This document shows, one piece after another, positions 8,556 through 17,130 of a stretch of 60,821 bases of DNA; position 1 is the stretch's first letter; each line of letters starts with the position of its first letter. This stretch comes from Desulfobacula sp. (GTDB lineage: Bacteria; Desulfobacterota; Desulfobacteria; Desulfobacterales; Desulfobacteraceae): positions 1 through 60,821 of the forward strand of contig NZ_JAQYWD010000042.1 of assembly GCF_030145145.1 (NCBI RefSeq), in the 5' to 3' direction. The position numbers and the translations under genes are program-made. The notes below the pieces were generated by a model. That model searched no databases, had not been told where the DNA came from, and saw only the letters and a program-made list of their open reading frames with translations.

Positions 8556-9629
8556 ATGAAAGTCAAGTATGTCTTATGGGTGTTTAGTGTGCTGATGGTC
8601 AGCCTTCTGGCCTGCTCAAACCAGGAGCAATCCCAGGAAGTACCCCAAATACAAGCAACAGCACTGCCGGTTATCACCATCATGACCCATGACAGTTTCA
8701 GTGTCAGCAAAGCGCTTGTTTCCGCCTTTGAACAGACGGTTCAGGCCAAACTGGTCATCCTGAAATCCGGTGATGCCGGTGAAGCACTGAACAAGGCGAT
8801 TCTGTCAAAAAACAATCCCCTGGCAGATATTTTCTACGGGGTGGATAATACGTTTTTAAGCCGGGCTGTGGCAGCAGATATGTTTGTTCCCTATGCCCCT
8901 TTGCATCTGGATGCCGTGGACAATGCCTTGAAACTGGATCCGGAAAACCGGCTGATTCCCGTGGATTTTGGCGATGTCTGTATCAATTATGATATCTTCT
9001 GGTTTAAGGCCCATCATCAAGTGCCGCCGGTCATGCTGGAAGATTTAATCAAGCCTGAGTATAAAGGCTTGACCGTTGTTGAAAATCCGGCAACATCGTC
9101 TCCGGGCCTGGCATTTTTACTGGCCACCATCAGCCGGTTCGGTCAGGACGGGTATCTGGCATATTGGCAACGGCTGAAAGCCAATGACGTCCTTGTGACC
9201 AACGGCTGGAAAGAAGCCTATTGGGGACACTTCACGGCAGCCTCGGAGGGGGATAAACCCATTGTGGTCAGTTATGCCTCCAGCCCGGCAGCAGAGGTTT
9301 TTTATGCTGAAACAAAACCGGACCAGGCGCCCACAGGCGTTATGATCGAGAACGGATCTGCTTTTCGACAGATTGAATTTGCCGGTATTTTAAAAGGGAC
9401 ATCCCATCTTGCCCTTGCCCGGAAGGCCATGGACTTTATCCTGTCAAGGCCATTCCAGGAAGATATCCCGTTGCAGATGTTTGTTTTTCCGGCCAATGGC
9501 ACCGCCGTATTACCGGCGGTGTTTCAAAAACACGCCCGTATGACAAAAACACCCGCGCTTCTGGCGCCCCGGTTAATTGATGACAAACGGGATGTCTGGA
9601 TCAGGGAATGGACCGAAACGCTGCTTTAG
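8556..9629 (+). CDS. thiB: Thiamine ABC transporter substrate-binding lipoprotein
   Basis: ThiB binds thiamine or its phosphates outside the inner membrane and delivers them to ThiP. The 357-residue product has a signal peptide ending in the lipobox LLAC (Cys near residue 20), so it should be lipid-anchored, unlike the freely periplasmic E. coli ThiB. Family-typical sequence includes ATSSPGLAFLLATI and the VTNGWKEAYWG segment. I chose ATG 8556 because GGGAGAGA precedes it by five bases; an in-frame ATG at 8529 would sit inside the riboswitch terminator. The end overlaps thiP by 22 bases. The TPP riboswitch upstream supports thiamine rather than iron as substrate. Confidence 0.92.
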   Translation: MKVKYVLWVFSVLMVSLLACSNQEQSQEVPQIQATALPVITIMTHDSFSVSKALVSAFEQTVQAKLVILKSGDAGEALNKAILSKNNPLADIFYGVDNTFLSRAVAADMFVPYAPLHLDAVDNALKLDPENRLIPVDFGDVCINYDIFWFKAHHQVPPVMLEDLIKPEYKGLTVVENPATSSPGLAFLLATISRFGQDGYLAYWQRLKANDVLVTNGWKEAYWGHFTAASEGDKPIVVSYASSPAAEVFYAETKPDQAPTGVMIENGSAFRQIEFAGILKGTSHLALARKAMDFILSRPFQEDIPLQMFVFPANGTAVLPAVFQKHARMTKTPALLAPRLIDDKRDVWIREWTETLL

Positions 9630-11278
9630 TAAAACCCGGGTTCCATATCCATCCGTACGCCCTGGCCGGATTGGTTCCGGCCGTTTTTTTCCTCGTGTTT
9701 TATTTTTATCCCTTGTCCGGGATTTTTTTAAAAAGTTTTTTCCAGGAAGGGAGAATGGACCTTTCTTTTCTGGACCAGGTCTTCTCCTCAAAACGGATAA
9801 TGAAAATTATAGGGTTTACGGTTTGGCAGGCCGGGCTGTCTACGCTGTTAACATTGGTCTGTGCGCTGCCCTGTGCTTTTGTCCTGTCCCATTATGCCTT
9901 TAAGGGGAAACGGGTGATTAAACTGCTGGCATCCATTCCCTTTGTCCTGCCGGCAGTGGTTGTGGCAGCAGCGTTTCAGGCCGGATTTGGAAAAAATGGC
10001 GGGTTGTTCGGGATAAAAATAGACCACCCGTTGGTGTTAATTCTTCTGGCCCATGTGTTTTATAATTTTTCGGTGATGTTACGGATTTTGACCGGGTTCT
10101 GGTCTTCTCTCCAGGGGCGGATCAGGGAGGCGGCCATGATGCTGGGGGCAGGACCTGTGCAGGTGTTTCTAACCATTACCCTGCCCTTATTAAAACCGGC
10201 CATCTATGCTGCCTCAACCCTGGTGTTTATCTTCTGTTTTTCCAGCTTTGGCATTATCCTGATCCTTGGGGGGCCTTCGGTTTCCACCATTGAAGCGGAA
10301 ATATACCGCCAGGCCGCCCATTTGTTTAATCTTCCGGTGGCCTCTTTTCTGTCGTTGATTCAAATCGGGTTTACATTTGCCCTGATGTGGGTGTATACCT
10401 CGTTTACCCGAAAGGCTGTGCGGTTTTCCCCGGATGCGGAACAAGCAAATCTTAAGACACCGGTTCTGGTGTGGGAAAAACTGATCATCGCAGGGGTGAT
10501 TCTCTTTATCCTCCTGCTGTGCGTTGCCCCGTTACTGGCCCTTGTGATCAAATCATTGACCCATAACGGCCAGTGGTCATTTGTCTTTTATACCGCATTG
10601 TTTGACAACCCATCGGATTCCATTTTTTATATTCCCCCGTTTCATGCCATCAAATTTTCGTTTCTGTTTGCCGGCACGTCTCTTGTGATCGCCCTTGTCA
10701 CCGGGGTTTGCGCTGCCGTGTTCATCCGGTTTTGTGACCGACGATTCAACAACCAATGGACCGCTTTTTTTGATCCCATTTTTATGTTACCCTTGTCCAC
10801 ATCTGCCGTCACCCTGGGATTCGGCATTATTATTACCCTGGATAAACCCCCTTTGAATTTGAGGACCTCTATTTTTTTAATTCCCATTGCCCATGCCCTG
10901 GTGGGATTTCCCTTTGTGGTAAGGGCGATATTGCCGGCCCTGCGATCGATTCCCCAGCAGTTTACAGATGCGGCAGCCATGCTCGGGGCATCTCCTATGA
11001 CCATATTTAAAACCATTGATCTGCCCCTGGTTGCCAGGGCCCTTGTGGCAGGGGCCATTTTTGCCTTTACCATCAGCCTGGGGGAGTTTGGGGCCACCAT
11101 TTTTACGGCAAGACCGGAAACCCCCACCATTCCCCTGGCCATTTATCGATTCCTGGGTCAGCCCGGGGCAATGAATTATGGACAGGCCATGGCCATCTCC
11201 GCTATATTGATGGTCATTACCGCCATGGGGTTTGTTGTGATTGAAACGTTTAGAATTGACAGTTCAGAAGGATTTTAA
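9608..11278 (+). CDS. thiP: Thiamine ABC transporter permease
   Basis: ThiP forms the membrane channel of the thiamine importer. The 556-residue product consists of two homologous halves, each about six membrane spans, and each half carries an EAA-type loop for contact with the ATPase (REAAMMLGAGPVQVF near 175 and TDAAAMLGASPMTIF near 455). This fused two-domain layout is the same as in E. coli ThiP and iron FbpB-like permeases. The start overlaps the end of thiB, implying translational coupling. The partner ATPase thiQ is not next to it but 10 kb away at 21584. The TAA stop overlaps the stop of a decayed cheR on the other strand by two bases. Confidence 0.93.
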   Translation: MDRNAALVKPGFHIHPYALAGLVPAVFFLVFYFYPLSGIFLKSFFQEGRMDLSFLDQVFSSKRIMKIIGFTVWQAGLSTLLTLVCALPCAFVLSHYAFKGKRVIKLLASIPFVLPAVVVAAAFQAGFGKNGGLFGIKIDHPLVLILLAHVFYNFSVMLRILTGFWSSLQGRIREAAMMLGAGPVQVFLTITLPLLKPAIYAASTLVFIFCFSSFGIILILGGPSVSTIEAEIYRQAAHLFNLPVASFLSLIQIGFTFALMWVYTSFTRKAVRFSPDAEQANLKTPVLVWEKLIIAGVILFILLLCVAPLLALVIKSLTHNGQWSFVFYTALFDNPSDSIFYIPPFHAIKFSFLFAGTSLVIALVTGVCAAVFIRFCDRRFNNQWTAFFDPIFMLPLSTSAVTLGFGIIITLDKPPLNLRTSIFLIPIAHALVGFPFVVRAILPALRSIPQQFTDAAAMLGASPMTIFKTIDLPLVARALVAGAIFAFTISLGEFGATIFTARPETPTIPLAIYRFLGQPGAMNYGQAMAISAILMVITAMGFVVIETFRIDSSEGF

Positions 11279-11475
11279 CTTTTTTTTTGATATCCGCTGG
11301 GGGTAACCATTGACAGACCGTGTTCAAGTCCATGAAGATTTTCAGACATTCCCACGAAAAAGTAGCCACCGGGATTCAAAGACTTGCACAGGCGGATGAC
11401 AACCTTTTGTCTTGTGGGTGAATCAGAAATATCAGATGCATGGATCGTGAAGGTAAAGGAATTGGCCAGCTCCGG
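11275..11475 (-). pseudogene. Decayed cheR (chemotaxis methyltransferase) remnant
   Basis: Directly after the cheA stop codon, in the same frame, 66 codons read without a stop but also without a start. They begin PELANSFTFTIHASDISD, recalling the SAM-binding segment before the CheR GTDIS motif, then jump to SPTRQKVVIRLCKSLNPGG and YFFVGMSENLHGLEHG, the C-terminal CheR motif (compare EPDGYLIIGSTESL in the intact CheR at 35927). The middle and the N-terminus of the enzyme are missing. I infer that a cheR followed cheA in this operon and lost most of its sequence. The stop codon overlaps the thiP stop. Confidence 0.72.
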
Positions 11476-13896
11476 TTACCGTTTGGATACCAGTTTGAAA
11501 ATGCCATGAATGTCAAGAATCAGTCCCACCTGCCCGTCAGCAAGGATAGCCCCCCCGGCAAGGCTTTCTAAATCCTCAAGATTTTTGCCAAGACTTTTGA
11601 TGACATATTCGTCCTTGCCCAACAGCTCATCAATTAATAAGGCTCTTTTTTCATTCTTTGACTCAACCACAACAACAAGGCTGTCCCAGACAGATTTATT
11701 CTGACGGCTGGTGTTGTAAAGTTCACTCAATCGGATGACGGGAATCAAATTCCCTCTGTCCCTGACCATTTCATTTTTTCCTTCCACTGTAAAACAGTCT
11801 TCCTGGTCAGGCTTAAAGGCTTTCTGGATGGCCATGGTGGGAATGATATACTTTTCCTGGTCAACCCTCACCAGCATTCCATCAATAATGGCCAGGGTGA
11901 GGGGCAGGCTGATGGTAAATTTTGTTCCCACCCCTTTTGATGATTTGATATTCAGCTGTCCCCTGAATTTTTCAATTCCATCCTTGACCACATCCATTCC
12001 AACGCCTCTACCGGATACATCAGTGATCTGTTTTGCGGTGGAAAACCCGGGCTGAAGAATCAGATCGTAAATTTGCGCATCCGTCATCTGTTCATTTCCG
12101 GTAATCAGATCAGTGGCTTTTGCTTTTTCCAGAATTATGTCTTTATCCAGTCCTTTGCCGTCATCTTCGATTTCAATGATAATATGACCGCCTTTGTGAT
12201 AGGCCCGGAGAATAATCGTCCCCTGGGAAGGCTTTCCCTGTTCAAGACGATGGGAGGGGTGTTCAATTCCATGATCAACAGAGTTTCGGATCATGTGCAC
12301 CATGGGTTCATACAGTGCATCCACCACATTCCGATCGATTTCAGTCTCTTCCCCCACCATGTCCAGGGCAACCGTTTTTCCGGATTTACGGGAAAGATCC
12401 CTGACAAGCCGTATCATTTTCGTGAACGTGGTTTTAATGGGAATCATTCTCATGGACATGGCAATATTCTGCATATGGGTTACAATCTGGCCGAGTTGTG
12501 ACACATTCTGACTCAAAGAGGGGTCATTTGAGGTCTTCTGTCTCAGCATGGATTGGGCAATGACAAGCTCTCCTGCATAATCCACCAGGTCATCCAGCTT
12601 TTGAGTACTCACTTTTATCTGGGAGGCTGTTGGGTTTTTGGGCATGCTTTGTTCCATAAGGGCTGAGGCCACTTGTTTGGGTTCTGTCTGTTTTCCCTCA
12701 ACCAGTATTTCTCCGATCTTTTTTTCCGGATTTTCTGTCTGGAATTCAAGGGCCTGGTTAAGCTTTTCCCGACTGATGGCCCCTTTTTGAACCAGTATTT
12801 CTCCCAAAGGATGGCTATCCCCCCTGGTCATGGCCATCTGGATGTTTTGAAGTTTTTCCCTCAAGACACTAACATTGATATCCTCATCCGGCTGTTTGAT
12901 CCTGGTTTCAGTACTCAGTTTTACCCTGGCTAAAAGGGCTTTCAACATGTCCACGGCTTCCAGAATGGCATCTGTTGCCATATCATCGATGACAAGGTCA
13001 CCGCTGCGGGCACTGTCCAGAAGGTTTTCCGTGGTATGGGCCAGTGTGTTTATTTTTTTCAGGGATAAAAATCCGGAAACCCCTTTAATGGTATGAAACG
13101 GGCGGAAGATATCATTGATGATATCCTTGTTGGACGGGTCCTGTTCCAGATCAATCAGGCTGACTTCTATTGTATAAAGGTTTTCCTCCGCTTCAGATAC
13201 GAAATCAATGAGGATCTCCAGATCGTCGTCTGATATTTTTTCCGGTTCTTTTTGGGCATCAATTACCGGGATTTTTTGGGAGTCTATTTTTGGATCGTCT
13301 TCCTTTTGTGTGCTATTTTCACGGGTCTTTTCCTGTTCAAGGCCGGTATTTAATATGTCCAAAACATCTGAATATTCATACCCAAAAATTTCCCCTTTTT
13401 TCAGATGACGCATAATGGACTTTAATAGTAGCACGCCTTGTTCCAGGGGGGCTGTTGCAGGGATGTTTTTCAGTATCATGAATTCTACATACCGTTTACA
13501 GGCAAGGCCAATCTCATGGAAAATGGCGAACTCTTTCTCTTCTGACCGGTCAATCAGCGTATCCAGGGTATTGAGCATTTCACCCAGATGGGGGATATCT
13601 CCAGGACAAAATTCAACCATCAGATGGGAAAATGTATCAAGATCTTGTTGAAGTTGATCCAGGACAAGTTTCGCTTCTTCCGGATCAGGGGGCAAGGCCT
13701 TTGAAATATCTGTTATCATTTCTCTCGTCTTTAAAATTTCGTTGGCCTTACCGGTCAATGAAACTTCCATACATTTTCCATGGAGCCGTTTGAGAATCGG
13801 CAACAAGCAAGACAACGTTTCCGGCTCCTTTGGGTCTGCCAGAATAAAATCACAAGAGATCGTCTCCATTAAATTTTGAATAATTTCAACTGTCAT
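11476..13896 (-). CDS. cheA: Chemotaxis histidine kinase CheA (system 1)
   Basis: CheA phosphorylates response regulators in a chemoreceptor array. The 806-residue product has an unusual helical N-terminus of about 220 residues, an Hpt domain with the phosphorylated His in FHTIKGVSGF (about 270), a GspE/MshE-N-like module (LGEILVQKGAISREKLNQAL), the dimerisation region, an ATPase domain with N box HMIRNSVDHGIEHP, G1 DDGKGLD and G2 GRGVGMDVV, and a C-terminal CheW-like domain. It is the last intact gene of a minus-strand operon with mcp, cheW and a degenerate receiver. No CheY or CheB belongs to this cluster, so its output is unclear. Confidence 0.92.
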   Translation of the reverse strand: MTVEIIQNLMETISCDFILADPKEPETLSCLLPILKRLHGKCMEVSLTGKANEILKTREMITDISKALPPDPEEAKLVLDQLQQDLDTFSHLMVEFCPGDIPHLGEMLNTLDTLIDRSEEKEFAIFHEIGLACKRYVEFMILKNIPATAPLEQGVLLLKSIMRHLKKGEIFGYEYSDVLDILNTGLEQEKTRENSTQKEDDPKIDSQKIPVIDAQKEPEKISDDDLEILIDFVSEAEENLYTIEVSLIDLEQDPSNKDIINDIFRPFHTIKGVSGFLSLKKINTLAHTTENLLDSARSGDLVIDDMATDAILEAVDMLKALLARVKLSTETRIKQPDEDINVSVLREKLQNIQMAMTRGDSHPLGEILVQKGAISREKLNQALEFQTENPEKKIGEILVEGKQTEPKQVASALMEQSMPKNPTASQIKVSTQKLDDLVDYAGELVIAQSMLRQKTSNDPSLSQNVSQLGQIVTHMQNIAMSMRMIPIKTTFTKMIRLVRDLSRKSGKTVALDMVGEETEIDRNVVDALYEPMVHMIRNSVDHGIEHPSHRLEQGKPSQGTIILRAYHKGGHIIIEIEDDGKGLDKDIILEKAKATDLITGNEQMTDAQIYDLILQPGFSTAKQITDVSGRGVGMDVVKDGIEKFRGQLNIKSSKGVGTKFTISLPLTLAIIDGMLVRVDQEKYIIPTMAIQKAFKPDQEDCFTVEGKNEMVRDRGNLIPVIRLSELYNTSRQNKSVWDSLVVVVESKNEKRALLIDELLGKDEYVIKSLGKNLEDLESLAGGAILADGQVGLILDIHGIFKLVSKR

Positions 13897-13961
13897 AACA
13901 TTGCCTTTGTTTTTTGCATTTTCCGGGACTACCGGGGGGGCATCATTTTATCACTGCAAAG

Positions 13962-13993
13962 GGCACAGGGCATCTGGGCAGATCCCCTGTGCC
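13962..13993 (-). other. Strong intercistronic hairpin between mcp and cheA
   Basis: GGCACAGGG at 13962-13970 is perfectly complementary to CCCTGTGCC at 13985-13993, and an inner ATCTG/CAGAT pairing extends the stem. It lies 15 bases after the mcp stop codon. No T-run follows on the minus strand, so it is more likely an mRNA-stabilising or partial attenuation hairpin that sets the mcp:cheA ratio than a full terminator. Confidence 0.55.
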
Positions 13994-14007
13994 GGGGATT
14001 CATTAAT

Positions 14008-15927
14008 TTAAAAATTTTCAAAATTATCGTCATCGTCAAAGGGAATGACCTGATCCGGTCTGACTTCATTGGGTCTTGAGGATAGTTGCTGTCTTTTTCT
14101 CACCGGCCGGGCAGGATGATGCGGAACAACGAGACGCGTAGTTTTTTCCGTGGTTATTGCCGGGGTCCTCTCATGGGTGCCGGAAATTACCCTGACCAGG
14201 TCCCCCAAATATTCCTTGAGCTGCTCTGCCTGGGCATTCATTTCCTCAGATGCGGATGCGGATTCTTCGGCAGTGGCAGCATTCTGTTGCACCACCTTGT
14301 CCATTTCCGACACCGCAATATTCACCTGCTCAATTCCCTTGGACTGTTCACTGGATGCTTCGGAAATCTCAGCCACGAGATCTCCAACCTTTCCGGCACT
14401 GACGGCAACCTTGCCAAAGGAGTCATTGGACTTTGATACAAGTTCTGACCCTTCTTTAACCTTTTTAACGGTTCCTTCAATGAGTTGGGCCGTATTTTTT
14501 GCGGCGTCCGCAGCTCTCATGGCAAGATTTCTCACTTCGTCGGCCACCACGGCAAACCCTGCCCCGGCTTCACCGGCCCGGGCAGCTTCAACCGCTGCAT
14601 TCAATGCCAGAAGATTGGTTTGGAAGGCGATTTCATCAATGGTCTTAATAATCTTAGATGTCTCTTCGCTGGCCTTGGAAATATCTTCCATGGAGTGCGT
14701 CAGTTGTGTCATGGAATCATTGGCCTCAACCACCAGATGCGCGGCGTCTTTCATCAAATTGTCCGCATGTTTTGCATTTTCAGCATTTTTCTTGGTCATG
14801 GACGACATCTCTTCCATGGACGAGGAGGTTTCCTCAATGGACGCGGCCTGCTCAGACGCCCCTTCGGCCAGGGACTGGCTTGATGAGGAAACCTGGCTTG
14901 ATGCGGCTGCCACCTGGTTGGACCCCTCACCTAGTCCCGCGATAATCCGGTTGATGGGCAATGTAATGCTACGGGAGAACCAGAGTATGCCCATAAGGGT
15001 TATGAACAGAAAAATTCCTCCGGCAATCAGAACTAGATTTCGAATGGCATGGACCGGACCCATAAATTCTGCTTCATTCTGGGTCACTCCAATACTCCAG
15101 CCTGTCATTGTCACCGGCGCATAACCGGCAATTTTCTTGATACCCTTAAAAACATAATGGTCCACACCGGATTTATGGGCCAGCATCTGGCTTGTTATGG
15201 ATTCCATACCATTGACCTGGCTAAGGTTCAGTACAAGGATATTTTCTGTGTTGGGATGGGCAATGGTAAGGCCGGTCTTGTCCATCATAAACGGATAACC
15301 GGTCTGGCCTATTTTTACTTGGCTAATTCGTTCAGACAATATATCCAGCTTGAGCACGGCTCCGAAGATACCGACAATTTGGCCGGCACTGTTTTTTACA
15401 GGTACCGCCACCACGAACACGGGTTTACCGCTGGCCTTGGATTGCACCGGTTTGCCAATGCTGATCTTTCCGGTTTTGGCTGAAATAAAATAATCCCTGT
15501 CTACCACAGATAATTTTTTTGCCCGAAGGGCACCGCCCAAGCTGTCCGATACGAGCAAACCACGGGTATCCGCGATAAACAGAGTATCATAGCTGCTGCC
15601 GATCTGTTCAAAAACCGTTACGAAAAAACCGTCCACAGCCTCTAATTCGGCACTGGTATTATCCATCCCGTTTTTTGACAGCTTGTCGAGCGCATCCACT
15701 ATTATTGGCACAAGGGCCATCTCCCTGGCCAGCTTGACTTCCTGCTCAATGGTCACATCTGTCATGGCTGCCAGATTTTCAGCGACTTGTGCTGCCTGTC
15801 CTTTTGCAGCGGTCACCAGTGCTTTTGAGGATTGATTGATTGAAAAGATACCCACAACCGCCAGGGGAACAATAACCGCTAGAATCCCGCCAAAAATTAA
15901 TTTGAATTTAAGTGATCGTTTTTTCAT
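14008..15927 (-). CDS. Methyl-accepting chemotaxis protein
   Basis: The 639-residue receptor has an N-terminal membrane span (about 10-30), a periplasmic dCache-type sensor of roughly 260 residues (including [19 protein letters not shown] at its start and the [18 protein letters not shown] strand pair), a second span (about 295-318), a short HAMP-like link with [12 protein letters not shown], and a cytoplasmic signalling domain whose hairpin tip contains the highly conserved [19 protein letters not shown]. Glu/Gln pairs for methylation are present ([18 protein letters not shown]). dCache domains bind small molecules such as amino acids or organic acids; the ligand here is unknown. It sits between cheW and cheA in one operon. 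Confidence 0.95.
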   Translation of the reverse strand: MKKRSLKFKLIFGGILAVIVPLAVVGIFSINQSSKALVTAAKGQAAQVAENLAAMTDVTIEQEVKLAREMALVPIIVDALDKLSKNGMDNTSAELEAVDGFFVTVFEQIGSSYDTLFIADTRGLLVSDSLGGALRAKKLSVVDRDYFISAKTGKISIGKPVQSKASGKPVFVVAVPVKNSAGQIVGIFGAVLKLDILSERISQVKIGQTGYPFMMDKTGLTIAHPNTENILVLNLSQVNGMESITSQMLAHKSGVDHYVFKGIKKIAGYAPVTMTGWSIGVTQNEAEFMGPVHAIRNLVLIAGGIFLFITLMGILWFSRSITLPINRIIAGLGEGSNQVAAASSQVSSSSQSLAEGASEQAASIEETSSSMEEMSSMTKKNAENAKHADNLMKDAAHLVVEANDSMTQLTHSMEDISKASEETSKIIKTIDEIAFQTNLLALNAAVEAARAGEAGAGFAVVADEVRNLAMRAADAAKNTAQLIEGTVKKVKEGSELVSKSNDSFGKVAVSAGKVGDLVAEISEASSEQSKGIEQVNIAVSEMDKVVQQNAATAEESASASEEMNAQAEQLKEYLGDLVRVISGTHERTPAITTEKTTRLVVPHHPARPVRKRQQLSSRPNEVRPDQVIPFDDDDNFENF

Positions 15928-15956
15928 TTGTATCCGTCTCCATTTAAAATTTTTAT

Positions 15957-16490
15957 TTAATGATTTTTGTAATTTTCATTTGCCGTCTGATCCAATGAGG
16001 ACACTTCATCTGCATTCAACACCCGGTTGATATCCAGAAGAATTTTGACGTCCCCTTCCATTTTGGCCATCCCCAGAATATACGATGCATCCAGATTGGC
16101 GCCAAAATTCGGGGTGTCCTCAATATCCCGGGATCTGATATTTAAAACTTCGGAAACCGCATCCACTACACAGCCCATATGGATATGGCCGGCGGCCCCC
16201 TGGATCTCCACAACAATGATGCAGGTCCTGTCTGAATACGCTGTGGCCGCCATCTTGAATTTAACTCGAAGATCTATTACCGGAATGACTTTCCCTCTAA
16301 GATTGATGACGCCTTTTACAAATTCAGGTGTCTGGGGGACCGATGTGATGGGCATCATTCCAATGATTTCCCTGATTTTTAAAATACTGATCCCGTATTC
16401 TTCCTTGGCCAGAATAAAGGTCAGGTATTTGCCCTCCCTTTCTGCCATGACCTTTACGGCCTGATTCATTGTTTCCATCGACTCAGCCAT
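15957..16490 (-). CDS. cheW: Chemotaxis coupling protein CheW (system 1)
   Basis: CheW links the receptor to CheA. The 177-residue product has the family pattern: a beta-strand start [18 protein letters not shown], the conserved [18 protein letters not shown] near residue 65, and [13 protein letters not shown] in the second half. It has short N- and C-terminal extensions compared with the 150-residue norm. Its start overlaps the preceding degenerate-receiver gene by eight bases, so translation of the two is probably coupled. The MCP gene begins about 30 bases downstream. Confidence 0.95.
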   Translation of the reverse strand: MAESMETMNQAVKVMAEREGKYLTFILAKEEYGISILKIREIIGMMPITSVPQTPEFVKGVINLRGKVIPVIDLRVKFKMAATAYSDRTCIIVVEIQGAAGHIHMGCVVDAVSEVLNIRSRDIEDTPNFGANLDASYILGMAKMEGDVKILLDINRVLNADEVSSLDQTANENYKNH

Positions 16491-16872
16491 GTTGCTTTTT
16501 CTCCTTTGTTTTTTTTAATATTTGTTTTAAAACAGAGGCGACATCCTGCAAATCACTGTCAACATAACTGACAAAACTGGGTTTCAATTTACACCCCAAT
16601 GCAAGTGTCTGTTTTTTTCTGTCAGGCAATATCAAGATGATCTTGATATCGTCAAAAAGTGTGCCCATCAAATTGAATTCAACCAGGTCATTTATAGAGG
16701 CAATCCAAAGGATAACCACAGACAGGTTGTTCAATGGTTTTCGGAGTATTTGAAACAGACCCTCAATTGAAGTGCAGGTTTTAATCTTTATTCCATTGAC
16801 TTGTGCATGGATGATGGTTTCGAGATGGTCTCCCATCTTGTCTATCCCTTTCGCATACAAAACTGTTTTCAT
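16483..16872 (-). CDS. Degenerate receiver-like protein, first gene of the chemosensory operon
   Basis: I do not recognise this 129-residue protein with certainty. Its alternation of beta-strands and helices (KTVLYAKG, IKIKTCTS, LSVVILWIAS, IKIILILPDRK, FVSYVDS) fits the five-stranded CheY-like fold. The acidic pair after strand 1 and the phospho-accepting Asp after strand 3 are absent (WIAS), so if it is a receiver it cannot be phosphorylated in the usual way. It is the first gene behind the sigma-54 promoter and overlaps cheW by eight bases. An adaptor or decoy role in the array is my inference. Confidence 0.6.
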   Translation of the reverse strand: MKTVLYAKGIDKMGDHLETIIHAQVNGIKIKTCTSIEGLFQILRKPLNNLSVVILWIASINDLVEFNLMGTLFDDIKIILILPDRKKQTLALGCKLKPSFVSYVDSDLQDVASVLKQILKKTKEKKQHG

Positions 16873-16940
16873 ACCGCATTCCCCTTGTGCCGTTCCGTCT
16901 TTGTTATTGAAAAAGAGGTTGTTGATTTATATTCAGGTAT

Positions 16941-16956
16941 AGCAGAAAGCATGCCA
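16941..16956 (-). promoter_or_regulatory. Sigma-54 promoter of the chemosensory operon
   Basis: Read on the minus strand, TGGCATGCTTTCTGCT carries the invariant GG (-24) and GC (-12) with the correct 10-base gap and matches most of the TGGCACG-N4-TTGCA consensus. It lies about 70 bases before the first gene (start 16872). An NtrC-type activator with a GAFTGA motif is encoded immediately upstream, which supports the call. Confidence 0.72.
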
Positions 16957-17040
16957 CGGGGTGGCATCTTTAAAATTTTAAATAATAACAGGTAGTTGTG
17001 ATTGTTAAGATAGGACGATGCAACGGAATTGAATGGCGCA

Positions 17041-17080
17041 TTCCTATAAACAGGAAAAATATTATTCCTGTTTATAGGAA
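17041..17080. promoter_or_regulatory. Tandem dyad enhancer (UAS) for the NtrC-type regulator
   Basis: TTCCTATAAACAGGAA (17041-17056) and TTCCTGTTTATAGGAA (17065-17080) are exact reverse complements separated by 8 bases. Each arm is itself a dyad, TTCCT-N6-AGGAA, so the site contains two copies of one operator 24 bp apart. It stands about 85-140 bp upstream of the sigma-54 promoter, the usual place for enhancer-binding-protein sites. No T-run follows on the minus strand, so a terminator is less likely. Confidence 0.65.
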
Positions 17081-17130
17081 TGGAGAATCAGAAGCTTGAA
17101 TAACCCTTAGGTTGAGACTGTCTAATATTT

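Noticed and set aside
14150-15124. Long plus-strand open frame (324 codons) opposite the MCP gene
   Set aside because: It is the antisense shadow of the conserved MCP signalling domain; its product is Ser/Ala-rich low-complexity sequence and it has no ribosome site.
17041-17080. Palindrome read as a terminator for the NtrC-type regulator gene
   Set aside because: No T-run follows on the minus strand and each arm is itself a dyad, which fits paired activator sites better. A terminator role cannot be fully excluded.
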